Below are positions 7,061 to 13,905 of a DNA stretch of 50,377 nt, piece by piece (the stretch's first letter is position 1; each line of letters starts with the position of its first letter). The translations under genes were made by a program, and so were the position numbers. The stretch comes from a virus: positions 1 to 50,377 of the IMG/VR virus record IMGVR_UViG_3300030020_000030. One strand, 5' to 3'. The notes under the pieces are model-generated. The model had not been told where the DNA came from and did not search any database. It saw nothing but the letters and a program-made list of their open reading frames with translations.

Positions 7061-7512
7061 CCAAAGAAATCGACATTCAACGCACTATCCTTGATGCAGT
7101 GCGTGAAGCCAATGGTTGGGGAATCAAGTCGTCCAACATGTATGTCAATGGCATACCAGACCTTACTGTGACTTTACCATATGGAGCGCACACTACCCAT
7201 TTTATTGAGGTTAAAAAGCTGGATGCGCTGCCAGTTAAAGATGATCACTTTGTCAAGTTCGCCCACCCCTTGACTAAGCTACAGGAGCAGTGTATCCTTG
7301 GCATCGTCAAAGCAGGGGGATCAGCCGCGTGGTGGGTGGTGTACAAGACTAAGACCGAAGACCTGATCTACGTTGGATTAACCCTGGGTGACATACCCAC
7401 AAAAGCGGAGTTTCTACAAAAATGTCTACGACGCAAAATCGGCCCTCGCGGCGTCCGGTGGTCATCGATGTTACCTCCGTTGCTCCAGTGGCAAGTGAGC
7501 CTGTGCAGGTAA
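7057..7512 (+). CDS. VRR-NUC / resolvase-like PD-(D/E)XK nuclease
   Basis: The N-terminal pattern EIDIQRTILDAVREANGW then NGIPDLTV (Asp near residue 36) and HFIEVKK (Glu-x-Lys near 51-53) is the catalytic core of the VRR-NUC branch of PD-(D/E)XK nucleases. LTKLQEQCILGIVKAGGSAAWWVV matches the usual helix-strand that follows. Such phage enzymes are thought to process branched DNA during replication or packaging. It starts inside the previous stop (ATGA). The last 30 residues overlap the next gene by 91 bases and look less conserved, so a recent extension of this end is possible. Confidence 0.8.
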   Translation: MTKEIDIQRTILDAVREANGWGIKSSNMYVNGIPDLTVTLPYGAHTTHFIEVKKLDALPVKDDHFVKFAHPLTKLQEQCILGIVKAGGSAAWWVVYKTKTEDLIYVGLTLGDIPTKAEFLQKCLRRKIGPRGVRWSSMLPPLLQWQVSLCR

Positions 7513-7832
7513 TCCCGAAGACTCTATTTCAGCACATCGAGGATATCCTTGGTGAAATGCATGTGGTGTTAGTAGAACGGGGGGCAAACTACGCCGACAT
7601 CAAGGACAATAGCACCCCGTTTAAGGGCGTGATGGAGTCCCTTGGCATTCAAGTCCCCGAGGGCATGACAGATGTTGAATTTCACTGCATGTCAAACATC
7701 GCTACCAAACTAGCACGGTTTGCTTCTGGCAACCGTCAGCATGAAGACAATTTTGTCGACATTGCAAATTACACAGTGTTGATGCTGGCCGATCTGCGTC
7801 GGCGCAAAGAGCATGCATCACTACAACCTTAA
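7422..7832 (+). CDS. DUF6378-like all-helical protein in the Z-nucleotide operon (136 aa)
   Basis: The start at 7422 has GGAG 11 bases upstream and overlaps the nuclease gene by 91 bases. After a disordered 35-residue start, the protein reads HIEDILGEMHVVLVERGANYAD, then MSNIATKLARFASG and EDNFVDIANYTVLMLADL. These resemble the DUF6378-type phage proteins, helical proteins with a conserved KLAR and D..VDIANY pattern that look MazG-like. A nucleotide-binding or nucleotide-hydrolysing role beside purZ is inference. A shorter form could start at the Met near 7558, but no ribosome site is seen there. Confidence 0.7.
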   Translation: MSTTQNRPSRRPVVIDVTSVAPVASEPVQVIPKTLFQHIEDILGEMHVVLVERGANYADIKDNSTPFKGVMESLGIQVPEGMTDVEFHCMSNIATKLARFASGNRQHEDNFVDIANYTVLMLADLRRRKEHASLQP

Positions 7833-7854
7833 ACCATAACTTCGGAGACTATAT

Positions 7855-9006
7855 ATGTCTATTCGTGATTTCGTACATCATGGCAAAGCATCTGTCATCG
7901 TCGGCGGTCAATTTGGTAGTGAGGCCAAGGGCCTTGCCGCTGCTATCGTGGCCCGAAACGACCACATGGTGTCAAAGACTGGGCGGCAGTTCATCAGCAC
8001 CACCAACGCGGGTGCACAGGCTGGACACACCACAATCCTGGAAAACGGCACCAAGTTTGTGTGCTATCATCTGCCGACCATTGGGGTAATGTCACCCCAG
8101 TCCATCATTTACCTTAACGCAGGGTCGATCATCGACGTTAAGTTGTTATACAAAGAAATTCATGACGTGTCTGGTGCGACAGGCGAGGATGCCAACGCAC
8201 TGATGGCCCGCATCCGCATCCACCCGAAAGCTGCCATCATTCATGAAGAACACAAGATGATGGAGTCTGGCAACAACCGAGGAAGCGGGGCCACCACTCA
8301 TCTTGGGTCAACGATGAAAGGGGTTGGTGCAGCCCTAGCCTCTAAGATCATGCGGAGGCCAGGCATTCTTGCGGGTGACTCTATCAACCCAAATGGTCCA
8401 CTCAAGGTTGAGGTCATGGACCTGAACCATTATATGCACAAAAAGGGTTCGGTAACGGTTGAAATTCCACAGGGCACCGGCCTGAGCTTGAATGCCTCGC
8501 GCTTCTACCCACATTGCACTGGCCGGGATTGCTGGGTTGGTCAGGGCATCGCTGACGCGTCTATTAATCCTCGGTTCCTTGGCGAGGTAATGATGGTTCA
8601 GCGAACCTTCCCAATCCGCGTTGGCCATGTTTACCATCCCGACACTGGCGAACGTATTGGTGATAGTGGCCCGTTTTATCCCGACAGCCAGGAAATGCAG
8701 TGGGATGACCTGCCTGGAGTAGAGCCAGAGCGCACCACGGTTACCCAGCGTGTCCGCCGCATCTCGGCTTGGTCACGTATGCAATACCTAGAGGCACTGC
8801 GCCTTAATAACCCAACTATCGTTCTCACCACCTTCATCAACTACCTGAAGGATGAGAAGTACCTCAATATCCTTCGCAACCGAATGGGCCTGATCCACCA
8901 GGAAACCGGTATTAATCCGGATACGTTGTGGTCATGGGGGCCGAAGGTAAACGAGTGGGGTGAGAACACCGTTGCAAAATTCCCGTGTTATGAGGCAAGC
9001 AAATGA
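7855..9006 (+). CDS. purZ: PurZ, N6-succino-2-amino-deoxyadenylate synthase
   Basis: A PurA (adenylosuccinate synthetase) relative that joins dGMP and aspartate, the first committed step towards 2-aminoadenine nucleotides. 383 aa, shorter than the roughly 430 of PurA. The nucleotide loop GGQFGSEAKG (17-26) has Ser22 where PurA has its catalytic Asp (GDEGKGK), a change I recall as typical of PurZ. AGHTT (56-60) keeps the His of PurA. QGTGLSLNASRFYPHCTGRD replaces the PurA IMP-binding segment. The ATG follows CGGAGACTATAT. The next gene starts within the stop codon (ATGA), forming a coupled purZ-mazZ-datZ set. Completion of the pathway would need host PurB and kinases, since no purB is visible here. 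Confidence 0.93.
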   Translation: MSIRDFVHHGKASVIVGGQFGSEAKGLAAAIVARNDHMVSKTGRQFISTTNAGAQAGHTTILENGTKFVCYHLPTIGVMSPQSIIYLNAGSIIDVKLLYKEIHDVSGATGEDANALMARIRIHPKAAIIHEEHKMMESGNNRGSGATTHLGSTMKGVGAALASKIMRRPGILAGDSINPNGPLKVEVMDLNHYMHKKGSVTVEIPQGTGLSLNASRFYPHCTGRDCWVGQGIADASINPRFLGEVMMVQRTFPIRVGHVYHPDTGERIGDSGPFYPDSQEMQWDDLPGVEPERTTVTQRVRRISAWSRMQYLEALRLNNPTIVLTTFINYLKDEKYLNILRNRMGLIHQETGINPDTLWSWGPKVNEWGENTVAKFPCYEASK

Positions 9007-9341
9007 GCACCACTGGTCATTACAGCGAGTATGATGAATTCTTGCGCATGATGACGGAGGCGCAGCGATATAAGCTGCGCCTCAACGCTAAGAAGGGTTT
9101 TCTTGGCGACGTGCCACCAGCCGTGCTGCTGGGGCTTCTCAGAAAAGAGGTTGACGAGCTTGAGGAAGCAGCAGAGCGGGGATCCAAGATTGAAATGATC
9201 CTGGAAGCGGCTGACGTTGCTAACTTCGCCCTTGGTTTCATCATCTCGGCCCTTCAGACTGTGCAACCAATCAAGCCGGTGGAGCCTCTGGCCGCGCTGC
9301 ATAATCCGTCGGCAAAATTAGAAAGGACCGTCAATGTTTGA
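9003..9341 (+). CDS. mazZ: MazZ, MazG-like (d)GTP pyrophosphohydrolase
   Basis: Small all-helical NTP pyrophosphatase of the MazG superfamily (112 aa). The metal-binding signature ExxE...ExxD is present as KEVDELEE (Glu49, Glu52) and LEAADVAN (Glu68, Asp71). In Z-genome phages this enzyme hydrolyses dGTP/GTP to the monophosphate, giving PurZ its dGMP. Position between purZ (4-base overlap) and datZ (8-base overlap) supports that role over a general housekeeping MazG. The C-terminal 25 residues are Pro-rich and likely disordered. Confidence 0.9.
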   Translation: MSTTGHYSEYDEFLRMMTEAQRYKLRLNAKKGFLGDVPPAVLLGLLRKEVDELEEAAERGSKIEMILEAADVANFALGFIISALQTVQPIKPVEPLAALHNPSAKLERTVNV

Positions 9342-9948
9342 ACGTGAATATCGTGAAATGTCGTTCGTGCAGCGCTGGGGCATCATCCGCCGCGTCCGCG
9401 AGCAGTCCGTCGCTGAACATATGTATTATGTTGCCATCTATGCTGCCCAAACGGCAGACCTGATTGGTTGGAAGGGGGACCGAGGAGAATTGCTTAAGAT
9501 GGCATTGGTGCACGACTTGCCAGAGGGGGGCGTCGGTGATATTATGGGTCCTGCAAAGCGTGCGTCGGGTATCGGACCTGCCCTTAAGGTCGTAGAAGAG
9601 CAGTATATGAAAGGAGCATTCGGAGATTGGCCAAATCAGGACCACTTAGAGGTACGGAAGGTTCATGAAATGAAGCTAATCGTTAAGTTTGCTGATATTA
9701 TGGATGAGACAATGTTCCTTGCCACCGAGAAGCAGATGGGTAATGGTACCATTGGAAGCTTTTACGGAGCAAATATTATATGCCCTGCTCGTCAGGTATA
9801 TGAGCGGCTGAGCAAGGCATGGGGTAGGCTATTGCCAATAACCGTCAACAGCCATGAAGTCCACAGGATGCAATGGGGTGATATTGATAGTGCTCTAATC
9901 AGCGCCTCACGCGGAAACTCTTTCATCATCGCCAACCCGGAGTCTTGA
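9334..9948 (+). CDS. datZ: DatZ, HD-domain dATP triphosphohydrolase
   Basis: HD-family phosphohydrolase (204 aa) related to YfbR. Metal-binding residues are visible: VAEHM (His29), LVHDLPE (His60, Asp61, Glu64), GDI (Asp69) and a later Asp in KFADIMDE. In Z-genome phages DatZ removes dATP (and its breakdown products) so that adenine is kept out of viral DNA. It starts 8 bases before the end of mazZ with AAAGGA upstream, so the two are translationally coupled. A general 5'-nucleotidase is the alternative from sequence alone; the neighbours make DatZ much more likely. Confidence 0.9.
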   Translation: MFEREYREMSFVQRWGIIRRVREQSVAEHMYYVAIYAAQTADLIGWKGDRGELLKMALVHDLPEGGVGDIMGPAKRASGIGPALKVVEEQYMKGAFGDWPNQDHLEVRKVHEMKLIVKFADIMDETMFLATEKQMGNGTIGSFYGANIICPARQVYERLSKAWGRLLPITVNSHEVHRMQWGDIDSALISASRGNSFIIANPES

Positions 9949-9951
9949 TAT

Positions 9952-11370
9952 ATGTGGCATCTCAAGGGTAGCCCCTTCGAAGTTCAGCGGGTAGCCCTTG
10001 AGATGGCCGAAGGGCGTAAGGGATACAATTGGTTTATGGAACAGGGCCTAGGCAAGACAGCTGTGGCCCTGGAAGACTTTACCCGGCTTTCAGAAGGGGG
10101 CGTCGTCACCGATCTGGTGGTAGTGTGCCCCAACAGCTTAAAGGGCAACTGGGTCGCTGAAGCCAAAAGCTGGCAGTCGGGTGCTGAATTTCGCATGTGG
10201 GACGGCGAAGCCGCCTGGATCAAGCCCAAGATAAAATTTAAGGGTAATGCTCATGTGTTTAATTATGAGGCACTACTGTCATCTGGTGGTGACTATCTTG
10301 AAGAATTACTAAAAACGCGCCGCTGCATGCTGGTGCTGGATGAGAGCCACCGGATTAAAAACCACAGTAGCGCCATCACGAGTCGCATTTTGGGTAATTA
10401 CGGTAAAGAGGCTATCATTAAACGTTGCTTATCCGGCACCCCAATGACTAATACAGTTATTGACTTCTGGCCTCAACTTCGGTTCGCGGGTGCGCTTAAT
10501 GGTTCAAACGCAGTAGCATTTAATAAAAGGTATGGTGTTATAGTTCCTTCATTCAAAGGCAAGATGAAGACGGTCGGGGTAAAGAATGAAGAGGAACTGC
10601 GCGAGATCATAGCATCTTGCGGATTTAGGGCTACCAAGAAAGAGTGGGCTGATTTGCCCGAGAAGTTGTATCGCGACCCCATTAAAATTCCTATGCCGAC
10701 CGTTCTCCGCGAACATTATCAAACTATGCTAGAAGAATTTGTAGTAATGGTAAATGATGACACGGTGGTTACATCGGGCGCGGTTGTTGGTCAGTATCTT
10801 AAGCTGCAACAGATTTCTTCTGGTTTCATCTACGACCACGGCGCAGTGCACCGCCTCATCGAGACTAAGAAACTGCCCAAGTTTCAGGCGCTGATGGACG
10901 TTATAGATGGAAACGGAAGCACCAGCAAGACTTTGGTATTTGCTCACTTCAAGCCGACTTGCGGTGAATTGATAAACACTATGTTTGAGCAGACAGGTGT
11001 AAAACCCGCGTATATCGTTGGTGGCATGAAACCCGAGGAAATCAACAGGCAGAAAGACGAATTTAATAGTGCTGATGGCCCGCAAGTAATGGTGCTTCAG
11101 TTGAGCGCTGGTAAAGAGGGACATACCTTATTGGGTGATCCGGACCTTAATCCATGTCATACTGTTTGCTATTACGAAAACAACTTTAATCTTAACGATC
11201 GCATGCAGTCTGAGGACCGGCCACACAGATATGGGCAAAAGAACGCAGTATTATATAACGACTTTTCATCCTCTCCTATCGAGAGCCATGTCATCCATGC
11301 CTACCAGAAAAAACTAGAATTGGTTGAGTATCTGGTTGATAACCGGCCACGGTTAAAACAGGATGACTAA
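9952..11370 (+). CDS. SNF2-type superfamily 2 helicase
   Basis: DNA-dependent ATPase, 472 aa, the short phage form of the SNF2 family. Motif I is QGLGKTAVAL (GLGKT 32-36), motif II DESH (130-133), motif III SGTP (161-164), motif VI near the C-terminus as MQSEDRPHRYGQ. No nuclease or chromodomain is fused. Phage members are usually encoded beside the replication genes and are thought to remodel protein-DNA or branched DNA. It follows datZ by three bases with GGAG in the end of datZ, so it belongs to the same transcript. Whether it acts specifically on Z-DNA is unknown. Confidence 0.9.
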   Translation: MWHLKGSPFEVQRVALEMAEGRKGYNWFMEQGLGKTAVALEDFTRLSEGGVVTDLVVVCPNSLKGNWVAEAKSWQSGAEFRMWDGEAAWIKPKIKFKGNAHVFNYEALLSSGGDYLEELLKTRRCMLVLDESHRIKNHSSAITSRILGNYGKEAIIKRCLSGTPMTNTVIDFWPQLRFAGALNGSNAVAFNKRYGVIVPSFKGKMKTVGVKNEEELREIIASCGFRATKKEWADLPEKLYRDPIKIPMPTVLREHYQTMLEEFVVMVNDDTVVTSGAVVGQYLKLQQISSGFIYDHGAVHRLIETKKLPKFQALMDVIDGNGSTSKTLVFAHFKPTCGELINTMFEQTGVKPAYIVGGMKPEEINRQKDEFNSADGPQVMVLQLSAGKEGHTLLGDPDLNPCHTVCYYENNFNLNDRMQSEDRPHRYGQKNAVLYNDFSSSPIESHVIHAYQKKLELVEYLVDNRPRLKQDD

Positions 11371-11429
11371 AGTATACTGGTGGACCCCTCGGCTCTGTGG
11401 TATACTAAAGAGTAGACAAAGGAGATATC
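11371..11429 (+). promoter_or_regulatory. Promoter with extended -10 TGTGGTATACT
   Basis: TATACT at 11401-11406 is preceded by TGTGG (11396-11400), giving the extended -10 TGn. No good -35 exists at 16-18 bases, as expected of an extended -10 promoter. A matching AGTATACT at 11371-11378 makes an inverted pair with it. The identical 11-mer occurs at 42453-42463. AAAGGAGATATC then leads to ATG 11430. Confidence 0.6.
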
Positions 11430-11714
11430 ATGACTGAGAGCTATCTGGTTAAAGACGAGACAGGCGGTATTTCAGCATATGTGGGGCCAGACGCCACCCG
11501 CCTCGCATCTGCTAAAACGCTGCGAGGCGCGATAAAGCTTTATAAAGCCTGTCGCGTGGTGCCATTTCGGGGAATGACTATCACAAAGATGCTCAACGCG
11601 GCCACCGGCATCAGCCACAAGAAATACAAGCGTGGCGAAATCGACAATGCTATCAGGGACCTGGATATCTGGATTAACGATATGATTATGGCGCTACCGG
11701 TGGAGACACGTTAA
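11430..11714 (+). CDS. Small phage protein of unknown function (94 aa)
   Basis: A strong ribosome site (AAAGGAGATATC) precedes the ATG. The basic helical product contains ATRLASAKTLRGAIKLYKACR, then GMTITKMLNAATGISHKKYKRGE, which has the look of a short DNA-binding helical bundle; no standard helix-turn-helix can be assigned with confidence. It ends with DLDIWINDMIMALPVETR. The stop overlaps the start of the next gene by one base. Confidence 0.75.
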   Translation: MTESYLVKDETGGISAYVGPDATRLASAKTLRGAIKLYKACRVVPFRGMTITKMLNAATGISHKKYKRGEIDNAIRDLDIWINDMIMALPVETR

Positions 11715-11935
11715 TGGTACAGTATAACATCAGCAAGCCCCATCCGGCGGTCACTCTTGACCGAGTAATGGAGGCCGTCCTGGCGAACAACTTCGGTCTG
11801 GACAATATTGGCATCTGTGTTGCATGTGGCGAGGATCAGGACGGATGTGAGCCTGACGCTTGCGGCTACACCTGTGAGTCCTGTAATTCAAAGGCCGTCT
11901 ACGGAGCCGAAGAACTCTTAATTCGGTTAGCATAA
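11714..11935 (+). CDS. Four-Cys zinc-ribbon phage protein (73 aa)
   Basis: The start codon shares its A with the preceding stop. The product has a ribbon CVACGEDQDGCEPDACGYTCESCNS, with CxxC pairs at about 35-38 and 54-57 and two more Cys between them, followed by AVYGAEELLIRL. This arrangement is common in short phage proteins of unknown role (the YGAEELL end is typical). It is the last rightward gene before the convergent hairpin at 11957. Confidence 0.8.
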   Translation: MVQYNISKPHPAVTLDRVMEAVLANNFGLDNIGICVACGEDQDGCEPDACGYTCESCNSKAVYGAEELLIRLA

Positions 11936-11956
11936 TTTTCCGCCACAAAGCGTTAA

Positions 11957-12000
11957 CAGTGCAAGGTAGAGTCGATTTCCTTCGACTCTACCTTGCACTG
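11957..12000. terminator. 19-bp perfect hairpin between convergent genes
   Basis: CAGTGCAAGGTAGAGTCGA (11957-11975) pairs without mismatch with 11982-12000 across the 6-base loop TTTCCT. It lies between the rightward operon end (11935) and the leftward gene end (12019). There is no strong T tract on either side, so it is not a textbook intrinsic terminator, but its place suggests two-way termination or 3'-end protection. Confidence 0.75.
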
Positions 12001-12018
12001 GTCCTGTAACAGGTAGGG

Positions 12019-12273
12019 TTAGCTGGTAAGCTCTTTGATAGCCCACATGACGGACTCTTCGAGAGCAGTGAAGCCTAAGGAACGATAGCGGCCAGACTTC
12101 ACCTTGTTATAAAGCCCCTCCATGACGACCGCCTGTTCTTTGATGGCGTCGTGGAGGAGGATTTCTTCGGCACTTAGTTGTCGATACCGGTGACGAAACC
12201 TACTGGGCACAATGTCACCACCTTGCCGCGCGTCAGGTTCATTTTCGAATAGATTGCGCTGTCTGTCATCCAT
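12019..12273 (-). CDS. acb2: Acb2/Tad1-hairpin-like anti-CBASS protein (84 aa)
   Basis: Members of the Acb2 family (T4 Vs.4 type) bind the cyclic oligonucleotides made by CBASS sensors and so block effector activation. The pattern HRYRQLSAEEILLHDAIKEQ (about 28-47) followed by GRYRSLGFTALEESVMWAIK (61-80) fits the two-helix hairpin domain: YRxLS start, a long first helix, then R...A...LE..VMWAIK in the second. Length is typical. The reading comes from remembered family pattern, not a search. AAGGAACTAAAA precedes the start. It is the last gene of the leftward lysis/accessory block, directly after a lipase-like gene, a place typical for counter-defence genes. Confidence 0.8.
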   Translation of the reverse strand: MDDRQRNLFENEPDARQGGDIVPSRFRHRYRQLSAEEILLHDAIKEQAVVMEGLYNKVKSGRYRSLGFTALEESVMWAIKELTS

Positions 12274-12293
12274 TTTTAGTTCCTTGATTAGGG

Positions 12294-12944
12294 TTAATCG
12301 CCAGCGATGGGCGGCAAGCCAAGAGAAGTAAGCAGGGCTGGGATTTTATGCTTGGTGGCAACATCAGCATCATCCGGCACCTGGAGCGAGATAAGCACGC
12401 CGGATTGCTCAAATTCACCCCAAAACGGAACTTCGGTTACAACGTCTTTTCCGCTGGCGTTGTAACTCTGTGTCCACGCCACGTCAGTGTCCGAGAGAAG
12501 AAAGCTGAGAGCCTTTGTGCCAACCATTGGGGGTTCAAACAGTCGAAGTGCGGCGAAGGGTCGGCCAAGGGACCGAAAAGCAGCAGCAGCAAGTCGCGCG
12601 TTGCCACCCCCTTTGGAATGCCCACCGCAACGCACTTTTGGCCACCCTTGTCCTTGAACGTCCGATAGCATAAACTGAATTGCGTCTTTGGTGTTATCCC
12701 AAAGACCCTTATGAACCGGGCCAAAGTCGGGGTGGTCATGTACATCTTCCTGGACCGCATAAAAATCAACCAGCCACTCTTCGATGTCCTCGGTCCCAGC
12801 GAATGTATAGTCGATGTATTCACCAGTAGAGAACTTAAATAGATGGCAAGTGTTTTCTGCATTTTGCCAAACTGGCTTAATAGCATCCACATAGCACATG
12901 GCACATTCTGGTGCCAACTCAAGTGTATGTTGATCATATTGCAT
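12294..12944 (-). CDS. Class 3 lipase-like alpha/beta hydrolase (216 aa)
   Basis: The nucleophile elbow CGGHSKGGGNARLAA (Ser110) is that of the lipase class 3/DUF2974 branch (GxSxGG then an Ala-rich helix). An acidic FAGTEDIEEWLVDF lies near residue 48, where class 3 lipases have GT before the oxyanion region. No signal peptide is present, so it acts in the cytoplasm unless released by the holin. GAGGAAAATCC precedes the start codon. Phage hydrolases of this kind are uncommon; membrane or ester damage at lysis, or a host-modifying role, are possible. Confidence 0.8.
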   Translation of the reverse strand: MQYDQHTLELAPECAMCYVDAIKPVWQNAENTCHLFKFSTGEYIDYTFAGTEDIEEWLVDFYAVQEDVHDHPDFGPVHKGLWDNTKDAIQFMLSDVQGQGWPKVRCGGHSKGGGNARLAAAAFRSLGRPFAALRLFEPPMVGTKALSFLLSDTDVAWTQSYNASGKDVVTEVPFWGEFEQSGVLISLQVPDDADVATKHKIPALLTSLGLPPIAGD

Positions 12945-12956
12945 TGGATTTTCCTC

Positions 12957-12988
12957 AAAAAAGTGGGGGCTATCTTACGACAGCCCCC
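12957..12988 (-). terminator. Intrinsic terminator after the membrane-protein gene
   Basis: On the minus strand GGGGGCT pairs with AGCCCCC (12982-12988 with 12965-12971, 10-base loop) and is followed by ACTTTTTT (T run at 12957-12962). It lies just after the stop codon of the gene at 13002-13832 and overlaps the leader of the lipase-like gene, so some read-through or a separate promoter must serve the lipase and acb2. Confidence 0.8.
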
Positions 12989-13001
12989 ATTAGTTTTGCT
13001 G

Positions 13002-13832
13002 TTATTTCGTTACAGCAGCCGGGGCCGAGGGAGGAGACGTGGCCGCGACGGTGGGAGTTGCGGTCGCAAAGCTCTGCAACAATTGGGTACCCATGGGGCA
13101 TAGTGCCTGCAGCTTGGCATGCAGGGCGTTGTCACCAGCCACCGCAGCAGCCACCCCGGCAGCATCACCGGGGAACGCAACGACAGCACCAGTTGACACC
13201 AAATCAACCAGAATGGGTTGAGCAGTTGCAGCTGCTGAACACGAGATTTGGTTGATATAGGCCAGACGTTGGGCTTCGGCTTGCAACGAAGCAGTCGAGA
13301 CAAGCGGTTGACCCGTGGTTGCACTGCATGCTGTGATGACAGTAGCCACCACTAGTAGCAGTAGCCCTGCAGCCACCCCAGCGATGGCCGTCCCGAGGGC
13401 GGACGGCCCCGGTGCAGCCTGGGTAGCGGTGCCAGTATCGGCTGAGGCCGGAGCCGATCCGGACGCCACGGAGACGGGTGCGAGGGCAGTAGCCAGTTTG
13501 GTGAGATCTGATACCGCCCCGACTGCTGATGTGTCTGTCAGAGCACCGAACGCTGCTTGCTTCACCGATGCGCCATGAAGCAACCCAGCCCGATATACCG
13601 CAAACATTTGTTCAAGATCCGTGGTCACTGTCCCGGCAGCGCTTGCTACTGCAGGGGCCGAAGAGCGCTGGGGCCAAGCAAGCAGGATAGCCCCCACCAC
13701 AAGACCAGCGATGGCATGCTGCCAATCCATGGCACCGGATTGAAAGCCAGTGATCACCCCGGCAATGATTGCCGCACCAGTTCCAGTGGTTGACTGGCCC
13801 TTCCACTCAGTAAACGCTTTTGAAAAGTCCAT
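13002..13832 (-). CDS. Putative holin / membrane lipoprotein-like lysis protein (276 aa)
   Basis: The gene precedes the accessory pair and follows the endolysin in transcription order. Residues 18-54 contain two hydrophobic stretches (AAIIAGVITGF; AIAGLVVGAILLAWP) like small holins. A third stretch near residues 150-170, AIAGVAAGLLLLVVATVIT, runs into ACSATTG, which resembles a lipobox but lies internally. The C-terminal 100 residues are Ala-rich with two Cys. It could be a holin fused to a spanin-like or lipoprotein part, or a start-site artefact joining two genes. AAGGAGTATAGACG precedes ATG 13832. Confidence 0.65.
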   Translation of the reverse strand: MDFSKAFTEWKGQSTTGTGAAIIAGVITGFQSGAMDWQHAIAGLVVGAILLAWPQRSSAPAVASAAGTVTTDLEQMFAVYRAGLLHGASVKQAAFGALTDTSAVGAVSDLTKLATALAPVSVASGSAPASADTGTATQAAPGPSALGTAIAGVAAGLLLLVVATVITACSATTGQPLVSTASLQAEAQRLAYINQISCSAAATAQPILVDLVSTGAVVAFPGDAAGVAAAVAGDNALHAKLQALCPMGTQLLQSFATATPTVAATSPPSAPAAVTK

Positions 13833-13905
13833 CGTCTATACTCCTTGGTTGACGATTTTTGCCGCTATTGACCCCCGAAGCTGCGACGTTCTTCGGTTCG
13901 ATTTG

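Noticed and set aside
7855-9006. Ordinary adenylosuccinate synthetase (PurA)
   Set aside because: Ser replaces the catalytic Asp, the protein is short, and it is fused by overlap to mazZ and datZ.
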